Position numbers and translations under genes: made by a program. Positions 18,290 to 26,729 of a stretch of DNA of 64,000 nt are shown here, piece by piece. Under the pieces are notes generated by a model. That model did not search any database, had not been told where the DNA came from, and saw nothing but the letters and a program-made list of their open reading frames with translations. Position 1 is the first letter of the stretch; the number at the start of each line of letters is the position of its first letter. Origin of the DNA: Mycobacterium sp. 852002-51163_SCH5372311 (lineage in GTDB: Bacteria > Actinomycetota > Actinomycetes > Mycobacteriales > Mycobacteriaceae); the NCBI RefSeq assembly GCF_001667115.1, contig NZ_LZIJ01000078.1, forward strand, positions 1-64,000. The letters run 5' to 3'.

Positions 18290-19114
18290 TCAGGTAGCGA
18301 TTCTGGCCAGCGTGCTTTCCCATAGCTGGGCGGCCAGCCGGGGATCCTTGGCCAACCGGTTGGGCCGGGCGATTTTGTGTCGCGAGTAGTATTCGCCGGG
18401 CGTCCAATCCACGCCGGGCTTACTCGAAGCCAGCCAGACCAGCTGCTCGGCCCCTTCATCCGAGCTGGCGGTGAACCGCCCTGTCGGGGTGTATCTGTCC
18501 ATGAACATGATCAGCCGTGATCCCGATGCCGGGCCGAAGTTCGAGTCGACGTAGCCGGGGTGCACGGTCGCAGCCGCGATCCTGTCACCGTACCGGCGGT
18601 GTAACTCCTTGGTGAACAGAACGATAGCCAGTTTCGACAGTGCGTAGGCGGTGCCAGGCCTGCGCCGTGAGGTGTTCTCCAGATCGTCGACGCTGGCCCG
18701 GAAGACCAGCAGGTGCGACGAGCTGGTGGTGTTGACGACGGTGGCTCGGGATTCGACCAGCAGATCCATCAACTGGGTGGTGAGCAGAAACGGGGCGAGG
18801 TAGTTGACCTGATAGGTGTGTTCATAGCCGTCGGGTGTCAGCTGAATCTTGGCGCCCATGGCGCCGGCGTTGTTCAGCAATACGTCGATGCGCGGATATT
18901 GCGAACTCAGTTTCTGGGCCAACGCCCGCACCTGCGAGAGGTCGGCGAAATCGACCACGAAACGGTCGGCGTCCAGTTCCGCGGCCACCGCGGCCGTCTT
19001 ACTTTCCGACCGGCCGATTACGACCACATTGTCGCCGCGCTGATGCAACCTTCGGGCGGCCGCGGCGCCGATGCCGTCGCTGGCGCCGGTGATCACAATC
19101 GTCTTACGCGTCAT
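18290..19114 (-). CDS. Short-chain dehydrogenase (retinol-dehydrogenase-like SDR)
   Basis: The 274-residue classical SDR has the cofactor motif TGASDGIG, NNAG (near residue 86), a catalytic Ser in NTTSSSHL and YALSK. Acceptance of NADP is suggested by the basic VIGRSESK loop. It is the last gene of the LLM-P450-SDR operon, 12 bases behind the P450, so it probably oxidises or reduces the P450 product. Confidence 0.87.
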   Translation of the reverse strand: MTRKTIVITGASDGIGAAAARRLHQRGDNVVVIGRSESKTAAVAAELDADRFVVDFADLSQVRALAQKLSSQYPRIDVLLNNAGAMGAKIQLTPDGYEHTYQVNYLAPFLLTTQLMDLLVESRATVVNTTSSSHLLVFRASVDDLENTSRRRPGTAYALSKLAIVLFTKELHRRYGDRIAAATVHPGYVDSNFGPASGSRLIMFMDRYTPTGRFTASSDEGAEQLVWLASSKPGVDWTPGEYYSRHKIARPNRLAKDPRLAAQLWESTLARIAT

Positions 19115-19126
19115 ATCGGTGTGCTC

Positions 19127-20362
19127 TCACGCGAACGAGTAACGCACCGGCAGGTGTTTGAGGCCGCCCACGAAGGTCGTCGCGACAAATTGCGGATCAC
19201 CGGTCAGCTCGATGGATTTCAGCCGGGGCAGCAGCTGGGAGAAGAAGCTGTTCACCTCCATGCGGGCCAGCGCGGCGCCCATGCAGAAGTGCACCCCGTA
19301 GCCGAACGCCAGATGCTTGTTGGGATCGCGCCCGACGTCGAAGCGGAACGGATCGTCGAAGACGTCCTCGTCACGGTTGGCCGAGACATACGACAGCAGG
19401 ACGGATTGTCCTGCGGCGATGGGTATTCCACGCACCACGGTGTCCTCGGACGCGGTACGCATGAACTGCTTCACCGGGGTGACCCAGCGGATCATCTCCT
19501 CGGTGGCCTGCGGCATGAGGCCCAGATCGCCGCGCAGCCGGGTCAGCTGATCCGGGTTCTCGATGAGCGCGTGCAGACCACCGGAGATGGTGGCGCTGGT
19601 GGTGTCGTGACCGGCGGTGGCCACGATCAGGTAGTAGGACACGGTGTCGATGTCGGACAGCGGCTCCCCGTCCACACGCGCGTTGGCGATCGCCGAGGAA
19701 AGGTCCTCGGTCGGATGCTCGCGCCGCGAGGCAGTCACCGCGTTGAAGTACTGGAACATGTCGAGCAACGCCGGCAGCTGTTCTTCTGTGGTGCTGCCCC
19801 GCTTGAATTCGCTGTCATCGCTGCCGAACAACTCCTGAGTCAGCTTGAGCATGCGCGGAAAATCTTCTTCCGGCAGGCCCAGCAACGAAAGGATCACGTA
19901 CAGTGGGTAATTCACCGCGATCTGCTGGGCGAAGTCGCATTCGGGGCCGGCTTCCACCATCTTGTCGACGTAGATCTTCGCCAGTTCGTCGACGCGAACC
20001 TTCAATGCCCGCATCGCCTTAGGGCGAAACCAGTCGGCGCCGATGGCGCGGACCACCCGGTGCTGTGGGTCGTCGAGGTGGATCAGCGTGCGTACCCCGA
20101 TGGCGGCCGCCTGGTCGTCGCCCTCGGCGGTGGTCAGGACCGGGCGCGGCCAGTTGGTGAACAGCATGTTGTTGCGTTCGATGTCCATGATGTCGGAGTG
20201 TTTGGTGATCGCCCAGAACGGCCGGTAGTTCGGCACTTCGACCCACGACACCGGAGCGTTGGCGCGCAGGTGCGTCAGCGCCGCATGCAGCCGTGACTCG
20301 TCGGTGTAGGTCAATGGATCCGCCAGCAACTTGGCGGTTTCGTCCACCGTCGGTGCGCTCAC
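19127..20362 (-). CDS. Cytochrome P450
   Basis: The 411-residue P450 has the canonical I-helix ATAGHDTTSA, the ExxR helix EEMIRWVTP and the haem loop FGYGVHFCMGAALARME. The protein belongs to a different subgroup from the 15809/37958 pair. Its start overlaps the stop of the LLM oxidoreductase (ATGA), so it is translationally coupled in an operon LLM-P450-SDR. Two tandem 19-bp regulon elements lie upstream of the operon. Confidence 0.9.
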   Translation of the reverse strand: MSAPTVDETAKLLADPLTYTDESRLHAALTHLRANAPVSWVEVPNYRPFWAITKHSDIMDIERNNMLFTNWPRPVLTTAEGDDQAAAIGVRTLIHLDDPQHRVVRAIGADWFRPKAMRALKVRVDELAKIYVDKMVEAGPECDFAQQIAVNYPLYVILSLLGLPEEDFPRMLKLTQELFGSDDSEFKRGSTTEEQLPALLDMFQYFNAVTASRREHPTEDLSSAIANARVDGEPLSDIDTVSYYLIVATAGHDTTSATISGGLHALIENPDQLTRLRGDLGLMPQATEEMIRWVTPVKQFMRTASEDTVVRGIPIAAGQSVLLSYVSANRDEDVFDDPFRFDVGRDPNKHLAFGYGVHFCMGAALARMEVNSFFSQLLPRLKSIELTGDPQFVATTFVGGLKHLPVRYSFA

Positions 20363-21372
20363 TGGCGAAACTCCTTCACTACAGCGGTAATACAGTTCTG
20401 CGAAGCGCCGTAGAAGATCGGCTGCACCCGGTCGGCCGCACCCGCGCAGCGGCTTCGCAGTGCGGGGGCAATCGAGTCAGCCGGCCCAACCACGGCGAAC
20501 GCGGCCAGCACGTCATCGTCGATGAGCGCGCCCATGTTGTCCCACTCACCTTGCAGCGAGAGGCGGTGCAACTCGTCTTGCAGGTCACCCCAGCCGTGCA
20601 ACTCGAGCACCCGCCGGTACGCCGGTGTCGATCCGTAGAAGGCGATCTGCTTGCGGGTGGCCGCGATGGCGGAAGCCAGCTCGGCGTCGTCTTCCCCGGT
20701 CGCCACCATCACCTCGGCCGACACCTCGAAGTCGTTGCGAGCGCGGCCGGATCGCACCAGGCCGCGTTCCAGCGCGGGCAGGGTTACCTCATCGAGGTAC
20801 CGCTTCGAGATCATCGGGTGGCCGAGGTGTCCGTCGGCGACCTCGCCGCACATCTCGGTCATCGCCGCACCGACGGCGGCGATGAAGATCTTCGGGACGG
20901 GGTGGGGCTGAGGCTCGGGGGTGAACATCGGCGTCATGATCTTGTGGGTATAGAACTCGCCCTCGAACCTCAGCTTGGTGCCGTCCCTCCACGCGGCCCA
21001 GATCGCCTGCAGCGCAGCGACGAATTCGCGCATCCGCCGCGCCGGATGGCTCCACGGCATGCTGAATCGCTTCTCGATGTGCGGCTGGATCTGGGTTCCC
21101 AGACCGAGGATGAACCGGCCCTGGGAGTACGTCTGCAGATCCCAGCCGATGTTGGCGACGATCATCGGGTTGCGCGCAAACGCCACCGCGATGTTGGTGC
21201 CCAGTTCCAGTCGCGAAGTGTGCTCGGCGGCCAGCAGCAACGGCAGGAACGGGTCGTGACTTGTCTCGGCGGTCCAGCCCCCGTCGTAGCCGTGTTCTTC
21301 GAGGGCTTTGGCCGCTTCGGTCACCCGGGCCAGTGTGTTGGGGATGTTCCCGTCGATCTTGAGGCCTGACAT
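20359..21372 (-). CDS. LLM-class F420-dependent oxidoreductase
   Basis: The 337-residue luciferase-like monooxygenase fold shows LKIDGNIPNTLARVTEAAKA, LELGTNIAVAFARNPMIVAN, the hallmark GRFILGLGTQIQPHIEKRF, and PKIFIAAVGAAMTEMCGEVADG. Mycobacterial members use F420 to reduce or oxidise hydrophobic substrates. The start at 21370-21372 is preferred over an upstream in-frame start because homology begins at SGLKIDG and CAGGTGAGC precedes it. It is the first gene of the operon and is divergent from the carboxyltransferase gene. Confidence 0.87.
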   Translation of the reverse strand: MSGLKIDGNIPNTLARVTEAAKALEEHGYDGGWTAETSHDPFLPLLLAAEHTSRLELGTNIAVAFARNPMIVANIGWDLQTYSQGRFILGLGTQIQPHIEKRFSMPWSHPARRMREFVAALQAIWAAWRDGTKLRFEGEFYTHKIMTPMFTPEPQPHPVPKIFIAAVGAAMTEMCGEVADGHLGHPMISKRYLDEVTLPALERGLVRSGRARNDFEVSAEVMVATGEDDAELASAIAATRKQIAFYGSTPAYRRVLELHGWGDLQDELHRLSLQGEWDNMGALIDDDVLAAFAVVGPADSIAPALRSRCAGAADRVQPIFYGASQNCITAVVKEFRQ

Positions 21373-21433
21373 GGTGCTCACCTGGGGGAGCGCCTGCGCA
21401 GCACTACCCACCCACACACCATGGGGTAAAAGT

Positions 21434-21452
21434 TACAGTAAGCGATTCGGTA
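21434..21452. promoter_or_regulatory. 19-bp regulon element, LLM/carboxyltransferase divergent promoter, copy 1
   Basis: TACAGTAAGCGATTCGGTA fits the consensus TACnG...CnGTA. It differs by only two bases from a second copy 63 bases away, so each divergent operon here may have its own site. Confidence 0.6.
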
Positions 21453-21496
21453 GGGTCAACGTCCGCGCCGGTGGCCGGGAGCTCTGTCGCAGGCGC

Positions 21497-21515
21497 TACA
21501 GTAAGCAATTCAGTA
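21497..21515. promoter_or_regulatory. 19-bp regulon element, LLM/carboxyltransferase divergent promoter, copy 2
   Basis: TACAGTAAGCAATTCAGTA lies 35 bases before the carboxyltransferase start. The near identity with the neighbouring copy in an otherwise unrelated sequence supports a protein-binding site. Confidence 0.6.
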
Positions 21516-21550
21516 TGCGTCGGCGCGGGCGCCGAGTGAGGACGGAAGCA

Positions 21551-23059
21551 ATGGCCAAATCCCCGGATTGGGAGGAGACGCTCGCCGACCTCGCCCGCCG
21601 CCGTCAGCACGCGCGCGGCATGGGCGGTCCCGAACGGCTCGACAAGCATCGCAGCAAGGGCAAGCTCGACGCTCGCTCGCGCATCGAACGACTCCTCGAT
21701 CCCGGGACATTCCGCGAACTGGGCACGCTTGTCGGCGGCGAGATCGCGGCCGACGCGATCGTCACCGGATCCGGCCGTGTCAACGGGGTTCCGGTGATGG
21801 TGGGCGCCGAGGACTTCACCACGCTGGCCGGCAGCATCGGGCCGGGGGGCAACTCCAAGCGCTACCGCCTCGCCGAGCTCGCGGTCCGCGACCGGGTCCC
21901 GCTCGTCATGCTCCTCGACGGCGCCGGATTTCGCCCCACCGGCGGGCATTACGGGCGGACTCCCACCGATCTGCTCGCGCAGACACAGTGCTCGGGCCGG
22001 GTTCCGACCGTCGCCGCGGTGCTCGGACCGTCGGCGGGACACGGCGCCCTGGTGGCCCCAGTGTGCGACTTCCGGATCATGAGCAGCCACGGCGCCATCT
22101 TCACCGCCGGGCCCCCCGTCGTGAAAGAGTCCACCGGTGAGGAGATCTCGAAAGAGGATCTCGGTGGCCCGGACGTCTCACTGCCCAGCGGGGTGATCCA
22201 CAACTTCGCCGAGGACGACGAAGCCGTGCTCGACGACATTCGGCGCTATTTGTCGTATTTCCCGCCCAGTGCCTGGTCGTACCCTCCGGCGCGGTCCGCG
22301 TCGGGGTCGGCGGACGCAACCAGCGGCCCGCGGCCGACGCCGGAATTGCTGGAGATCGTCTCGCGCGACAACCGGCGGGTCTACGACATGCGCCAGGTGC
22401 TCGATGTGGTGTTCGACGATCCGGACTGGTTCGAGGTGCAGCCGCGGTTCGGCCGGGCGATCATCTGCGCGCTGGCACATCTCGGCGGGCATCCGGTCGC
22501 GGTGGTGGCCAACCAGCCGCAGGTGCTGGCGGGGTCCATCGACGCCGAGGCCGCCGACAAGGCAGCGCATTTCATCATGGTCGCCGACTCGTTTCACCTT
22601 CCGATCGTCTTCTTCGCCGACAACCCGGGCATGCTGCCCGGCAGCCGCTCCGAACGCGAAGGCGTATTGCGCGCCGGCGCACGGATGTTCGCCGCGCAGA
22701 CGGCGGCCACGACCATCAAGCTGCACCTGACTCTGCGCAAGGCATACGGGTTCGGCTCCATGGTCATGTCGCTGCTCGGATTCGACCACCAGTCAGCAAC
22801 ATTCGCGTTCCCGGGCGCCACCATGGGAGCCATGAGCGCCGCGGCGCTCACCCGCGCGTCGCACGCGGGTGAAGACCTTTCCGTCAAGCTGCGCAACGCC
22901 GAGCTGCAGGCGTCGTACCGGTCGGCCGAGCATCTGGGTTTCGACGAGCTCATCGACCCTCGCGAAAGCCGGGACGCCCTGCTGAATTCCCTGGAACGCG
23001 GCCTGTCCAGCCGGCAAGCCGTCGCCGAGCCGGTGACTCGCACCGTCATCATTCCGTGA
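21551..23059 (+). CDS. Acyl-CoA carboxylase carboxyltransferase (AccD-like) or CoA-decarboxylase subunit
   Basis: The 502-residue protein carries both halves of the carboxyltransferase crotonase-like fold. The N-half has RIERLLDPGTF, VTGSGRVNGVPVMV, and a GPGGNSKRYR loop. The C-half has VVANQPQVLAGSIDAEAADKA, FFADNPGMLPG, and the acyl-CoA oxyanion region KAYGFGSMVM...FPGATMGAMSA. Mycobacterial AccD proteins join biotin-bearing AccA; no AccA is seen nearby, so it may borrow a distant biotin subunit. Local context suggests CoA-ester carboxylation or decarboxylation in the catabolic route. The start at 21551 follows GGAAGC. Confidence 0.8.
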   Translation: MAKSPDWEETLADLARRRQHARGMGGPERLDKHRSKGKLDARSRIERLLDPGTFRELGTLVGGEIAADAIVTGSGRVNGVPVMVGAEDFTTLAGSIGPGGNSKRYRLAELAVRDRVPLVMLLDGAGFRPTGGHYGRTPTDLLAQTQCSGRVPTVAAVLGPSAGHGALVAPVCDFRIMSSHGAIFTAGPPVVKESTGEEISKEDLGGPDVSLPSGVIHNFAEDDEAVLDDIRRYLSYFPPSAWSYPPARSASGSADATSGPRPTPELLEIVSRDNRRVYDMRQVLDVVFDDPDWFEVQPRFGRAIICALAHLGGHPVAVVANQPQVLAGSIDAEAADKAAHFIMVADSFHLPIVFFADNPGMLPGSRSEREGVLRAGARMFAAQTAATTIKLHLTLRKAYGFGSMVMSLLGFDHQSATFAFPGATMGAMSAAALTRASHAGEDLSVKLRNAELQASYRSAEHLGFDELIDPRESRDALLNSLERGLSSRQAVAEPVTRTVIIP

Positions 23060-23078
23060 CGTTTCTCCGCCGTCGGTC

Positions 23079-23140
23079 CGCGAGCGTGCGTGTTTGTACA
23101 CGACACGCCGCAGAATGCCGTACAACTGCGCACGCTCGCG
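23079..23140. terminator. 62-base palindromic repeat, copy 1 (convergent gap)
   Basis: Perfect 12-base arms CGCGAGCGTGCG and CGCACGCTCGCG bound an interior TGTTTGTACACGACACGCCG-type sequence. It sits between the ends of two convergent genes (23059 and 23157) and recurs at 29412 and, inverted and diverged, at 41565. All three sites are convergent gaps, suggesting a bidirectional terminator. Confidence 0.7.
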
Positions 23141-23156
23141 CTTACGGCGGCGCCGT

Positions 23157-23993
23157 TCAGTACACGTAGTCCTCGCCGCTCGCGCGCACCGTGACGTCGC
23201 TGAGGTTGATCCCCCAGGGCTGGTCGATCACGTGCACCACCGCGTTCGCCAGGTCGTCCGGGGTGATCAGCCAGTATTGCATCGAGTCGACGTCCATCTG
23301 CTCGGGCCGAAGCGCCCCGTTTTGCAGGTTGCCGACATTCTCGAAGAACTTGGCGGCCTTCTGTCCGACAATTCCGATGGCCGCCATTTCGTTGACGACG
23401 CCGCTGGCGAGGTTGGTCCCGAGCACCCCGGTCGGCTTGATCGTGGTGACCTTGATCTTGCCCTGGGCCTCGATCCGCAACGAATCGGAGAGCACATCGA
23501 CCGCCGCCTTGGTCGCACTGTAAACGCCCGAGCCTTCGGTCCCCGCATTGCCGTAGATGGACGAAATGTTGACGACCTGGCCCCGGCCCTGCTGGATCAT
23601 CGTGTCGTAGACGGCCGAGATGCCGTTCACGACGCCTTTGATGTTGATATCGATCGCCTTGTGCCATTTCTCCCAGGCGCGTTCGTGGTCGGCGAAAAAC
23701 GCCAGCGGCATGACACCCGCGTTGTTGACCATCACGTCGATTGCGCCGTAAGTGTCGACCGCGTGTTGGGCCGCCGCCTTGAGCTGGGCCATGTCCGTGA
23801 CATCGGCGGCGTGGGCGGTGCCCTCCAAACCAGCGGCGCGGATGCCCTCGAAGACCTCGTTGAGGCTCTCGGTGTTGACGTCCACGCCGACCACCTTCGC
23901 CCCACCGGCGGCGCACTTTTCCGAGATCAGCTTGCCGAAGCCGCTGCCTGCGCCGGTCACGATGATGACCTTGTCCTTCAAGTGCTGCGACAT
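23157..23993 (-). CDS. Short-chain dehydrogenase
   Basis: The 278-residue SDR has TGAGSGFG, NNAGVMPLAF, a catalytic Ser in VNISSIYGNAG and YSATK. A VGVDVN cofactor loop with an Asp suggests NAD(H). GGAG is placed 6 bases before the ATG at 23993; a longer frame upstream includes the palindrome and is not coding. It stands alone between an inverted repeat and a convergent terminator. It resembles mycobacterial SDRs encoded near steroid-degradation genes, but the substrate cannot be deduced. Confidence 0.87.
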   Translation of the reverse strand: MSQHLKDKVIIVTGAGSGFGKLISEKCAAGGAKVVGVDVNTESLNEVFEGIRAAGLEGTAHAADVTDMAQLKAAAQHAVDTYGAIDVMVNNAGVMPLAFFADHERAWEKWHKAIDINIKGVVNGISAVYDTMIQQGRGQVVNISSIYGNAGTEGSGVYSATKAAVDVLSDSLRIEAQGKIKVTTIKPTGVLGTNLASGVVNEMAAIGIVGQKAAKFFENVGNLQNGALRPEQMDVDSMQYWLITPDDLANAVVHVIDQPWGINLSDVTVRASGEDYVY

Positions 23994-24106
23994 AACCGCT
24001 CCTACCTTCGCCGTCACACCACGTAATGTCGAGACCCCTTGCGCCATAGTCGAAATCGCGCTAATGGTCACATCCCTGGTCCGCCAGTCGGCCCGCCGGT
24101 TTGAAT

Positions 24107-24169
24107 GGCGAGCAGACGCAAAAGTACCCCATTTCGTCCCGAAATGGGGTACTTTTGCGTCTGCTCGCC
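24107..24169. terminator. Perfect 30-base-arm palindrome, probable terminator
   Basis: Arms of 30 bases at 24107-24136 and 24140-24169 pair perfectly around a 3-base loop, with AAAAGTACCCCATTT inside. It lies 17 bases after the stop of the SDR operon at 24187. The outer sequence GAGCAGACGCAAAA recurs at 36078, so it belongs to a dispersed family. A cruciform or an intrinsic terminator are both possible. Confidence 0.7.
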
Positions 24170-24186
24170 CAGCTCGGCCGCAGCTG

Positions 24187-25050
24187 TCATCGCATGACGT
24201 AAGCGAACTGGGAACGGGGATACACGCCATGAAGGTCCCGATATGACGGCGGTTGCCGTAGCCCTTCATCTTTGATCCCGTACTTGACGGCCAGCTCGGC
24301 AGCGATGAGCGTCTGACCGCTCAAGTCCTCGAGGTTCGGATCGTCGTAGAGGCGAGAGATGACATGGCCGGTGAACTCCGGAGTCTCGGCACTGTCGAAA
24401 ATATGGCCCAGTTTCTCCGGATTGCGTGCCACGATGTCGCGCACGCGCTGAGTTAACAATGACCCCATCCATATCGAAACCGCAGCGATGCCAGTGCCTT
24501 TGAAGTCAATTGCCATGTCCGCGGCCATCTTGTCGGTGCCTGCCTTCGGAACACCGTATGCCGGTCCAAACGCATAGTGCACCGCTCCCGACGATGACGT
24601 GAAGACGACCAACCCTCTGCGCTGCGGCAACATCAACGGCACGGCAAAGACCGTTGCAACGTAGCTACTGCGCAGGCCCACAGTAAGGGTGTCGATCACG
24701 TTTAGGGGTTCCTCCCAAAACTTCGTCCGGCCCATCATCTCGTTGCGGATGATCGCCGCGTTGTTGACCAGCACGTCAATCTTTCCGTGGTCGCTGCCGA
24801 CGCGCTCAAAGAGATCCTTCACCTGGTCGTCGTCGGCATGATCGACCCTTACCGCAATGCCCCTGCCACCCGATGCATCAACCTCATTGGCCGTCTCATA
24901 GATGGTGCCGGGGAGTTGGGATTCACCCGGCTTCTCGGTGCGACCGGTGACATAGACCGTGTACCCGTGGGCGCCGAGCGCGTGTGCGATGCCTGCGCCG
25001 GCTCCTCGACTGGCACCGGTGACCACGGCGATCCTGTTCGTATTCGGCAT
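24187..25050 (-). CDS. Short-chain dehydrogenase
   Basis: The 287-residue SDR has the cofactor motif TGASRGAGAG, basic VTGRTEK (NADP-type), NNAA in place of NNAG, Ser in FTSSSGAVH and YGVPK. It resembles the retinol-dehydrogenase/DHRS1-like SDR group. It lies 15 bases behind another SDR in a minus-strand operon whose promoter region holds two CTRTAC-N4-GTAYAG sites. Codons and base composition are a little less GC-rich here than around, in keeping with a block acquired separately. Confidence 0.87.
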   Translation of the reverse strand: MPNTNRIAVVTGASRGAGAGIAHALGAHGYTVYVTGRTEKPGESQLPGTIYETANEVDASGGRGIAVRVDHADDDQVKDLFERVGSDHGKIDVLVNNAAIIRNEMMGRTKFWEEPLNVIDTLTVGLRSSYVATVFAVPLMLPQRRGLVVFTSSSGAVHYAFGPAYGVPKAGTDKMAADMAIDFKGTGIAAVSIWMGSLLTQRVRDIVARNPEKLGHIFDSAETPEFTGHVISRLYDDPNLEDLSGQTLIAAELAVKYGIKDEGLRQPPSYRDLHGVYPRSQFAYVMR

Positions 25051-25065
25051 AATTGGCCTACTCCT

Positions 25066-25818
25066 CTACAGAACTGCTCCGCCGTTGACTCCGATCACCT
25101 GTCCGGTGATATAGCTCGATGACTCCGAGCACAAAAAAGCGCACAATGCGGCGACGTCTTCACCTGTGCCGATTCGTCCTGCCGGAATGGCCTTCGCCAG
25201 CACTTCCGCCGACGGCAGCTTCTTCGCAGATTGCTGTTCTCGCAGCATCGGAGAGTCGATGACGAACGGCGGAATGGTGTTGATGGTGATTCCCCGCGAT
25301 GCGTACTCTTGTGCCACCGTCTTCGTGAGCGCGATAACCCCGCCTTTAGAGGCAGAGTAGTGGCCCTGACCGACGGCTCCTTTCTGGCCGGCCGCTGACG
25401 AGATAGTCACGATCCGGCCCCATTTAGCCGACGTCATGTCCGGCAACGCTGCCTGTAGGCACAGGAATGTACCCGTCAAGTTCACCGCGAGGTAGCGATT
25501 CCACTCCTCGAGCGTGATCTGATGGAACGGGGTGAAGCCCGCGATCGCAGCGCTCGTCACCAGAATCTCACTCGGGCCCAACGTATCTCGTACTGCTTTG
25601 AAGGCCCGGGCAATGGCGTCCGGATCGGAAATGTCGGCCTGTACACCCAGCGCGTCGCCCCCATCGACGCGTAGTTGGGCGGCTACCTTGTCGGCGGCTT
25701 CCCCATTGAGGTCCAACACGGCAACTCGACGCCCATCTCGAGCAAGATGGGCCGCAATTGCTTGCCCCACGCCGGATCCACCGCCGGTGACCACCGCTAC
25801 GCGACTTGTCGTACTCAC
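25066..25818 (-). CDS. Short-chain dehydrogenase (FabG/BadH-like)
   Basis: The 250-residue classical SDR has TGGGSGVGQA, VLDLNGEAADK (NAD-type Asp), VTISSAAGQKG, YSASK and the C-terminal GQVIGVNGGAVL. The usual NNAG motif is altered to TSAAIAG, so Asn of the catalytic tetrad neighbourhood is missing there. It resembles 2-hydroxycyclohexanecarboxyl-CoA dehydrogenases in pattern. It is first in the SDR-SDR operon, with two palindromic operator sites 16 and 40 bases ahead of the start. Confidence 0.85.
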   Translation of the reverse strand: MSTTSRVAVVTGGGSGVGQAIAAHLARDGRRVAVLDLNGEAADKVAAQLRVDGGDALGVQADISDPDAIARAFKAVRDTLGPSEILVTSAAIAGFTPFHQITLEEWNRYLAVNLTGTFLCLQAALPDMTSAKWGRIVTISSAAGQKGAVGQGHYSASKGGVIALTKTVAQEYASRGITINTIPPFVIDSPMLREQQSAKKLPSAEVLAKAIPAGRIGTGEDVAALCAFLCSESSSYITGQVIGVNGGAVL

Positions 25819-25833
25819 GGATGATCCTTCCTG

Positions 25834-25849
25834 CTATACGGTCGTACTG
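25834..25849. promoter_or_regulatory. CTRTAC-N4-GTAYAG operator, site 1
   Basis: CTATACGGTCGTACTG lies 16 bases upstream of the SDR start. It keeps the central TAC-N4-GTA but has a weaker right flank. It is one of five such sites between 25.8 and 28.2 kb. Confidence 0.5.
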
Positions 25850-25857
25850 CATCGTGC

Positions 25858-25873
25858 CTATACGACTGTACAG
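25858..25873. promoter_or_regulatory. CTRTAC-N4-GTAYAG operator, site 2
   Basis: CTATACGACTGTACAG is 24 bases from site 1 and lies between the SDR operon and the 3' end of the TetR gene. Arms match at five of six positions. Confidence 0.55.
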
Positions 25874-25919
25874 CAAAGCCAAGGGCAACGGCTCAATGGT
25901 TTCCCGCGAATCAGATCGC

Positions 25920-26603
25920 TTAGTGACGGCGCGGACGCCGAGCTTCGGCCCGACCGGACGAAGTCATCGCCGCTGACCGGCGCGGATTCGGCCGCCGCCG
26001 CCGGTTGCGATCCGTAGAGCGCGTCTCAATGGAGTCCAGATGCTTTTCGATGGCTTCGATCACTTCGCGGTGCGCGGCATCGACGCCGACGCCCTCCTCG
26101 AGATTGAGGAATTTCGGTATCCCCGTCACGAGAAGCGCGACTGCGCTCAGTGACAAACCGTCGAGGCGTGCGCCCTTGCCGAATTTTCTCGCGAGAGCGT
26201 CAACTTCGATCGCGCGTACCTGATCGGTGACATCGGCGATGGCGGACTGAATCGACTTCCGGTGGTTCCCCAAAGCCAGGAATTCGGTCATGAGGGCGCC
26301 GGTCGCCTCGTCCCAGCTGAAGTCCCACAACGCATGCAATGGATCGTCGGAGCGAGCTTCGAGTGCCTTTGCCAACACCGCGAGGTTCCGTTGCGAGTAC
26401 CGCTGGATGGAGGCAAGGAAGATGTCGTCAAGCGACGGGAAGTAATACTGCACCAAACTCGGTGTAACCCCGGCTTTAGCCGCCAACGCCCGATAGCTCA
26501 CGCTGGGGTAGCCGTCCTCCAGCATCATCTTCTCGACGCAATCGAGAAGCACATCGCGTGTATGGGATGTTTCCGCGCCAACGCGTCTGGGTGCTGATGC
26601 CAT
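25920..26603 (-). CDS. TetR-family regulator of the 24-29 kb block
   Basis: The 227-residue protein has a TetR helix-turn-helix (residues about 12-60: TRDVLLDCVEKMML, VSYRALAAKAGVTPSLVQYYF, SLDDIFLASI) and a helical ligand domain. The last 35 residues are strikingly basic (RNRRRRPNPRRS ... ARRPRRH), unusual for TetR proteins, and could be an extra nucleic-acid contact. GAGGGG before the ATG at 26603 supports this start; a longer frame has no ribosome site. Its promoter holds one CTGTAC-N4-GTATAG site, and the same element guards the SDR operon and the SDR/P450 divergent pair, so it is the likely local repressor. Confidence 0.85.
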   Translation of the reverse strand: MASAPRRVGAETSHTRDVLLDCVEKMMLEDGYPSVSYRALAAKAGVTPSLVQYYFPSLDDIFLASIQRYSQRNLAVLAKALEARSDDPLHALWDFSWDEATGALMTEFLALGNHRKSIQSAIADVTDQVRAIEVDALARKFGKGARLDGLSLSAVALLVTGIPKFLNLEEGVGVDAAHREVIEAIEKHLDSIETRSTDRNRRRRPNPRRSAAMTSSGRAEARRPRRH

Positions 26604-26650
26604 GGTCCCCTCACTGGTCGGGTTGAAACCATTCTCACACTCGCCATATG

Positions 26651-26666
26651 CTGTACACACGTATAG
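26651..26666. promoter_or_regulatory. CTRTAC-N4-GTAYAG operator, site 3
   Basis: CTGTACACACGTATAG lies in the divergent gap between the TetR gene and the SnoaL-like gene, 48 bases before the TetR start. It would serve autoregulation and control of the divergent gene. Confidence 0.6.
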
Positions 26667-26729
26667 TGTCACGACTTGTGCGTCGTTGCCTTGCTTCCCC
26701 GACGTGGCGCACCGATGATCAGGAGCCTC

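Noticed and set aside
18713..20296. 527-residue open frame antisense to the SDR and P450 genes
   Set aside because: High GC leaves antisense frames open; the opposite strand encodes complete, motif-bearing SDR and P450 proteins.
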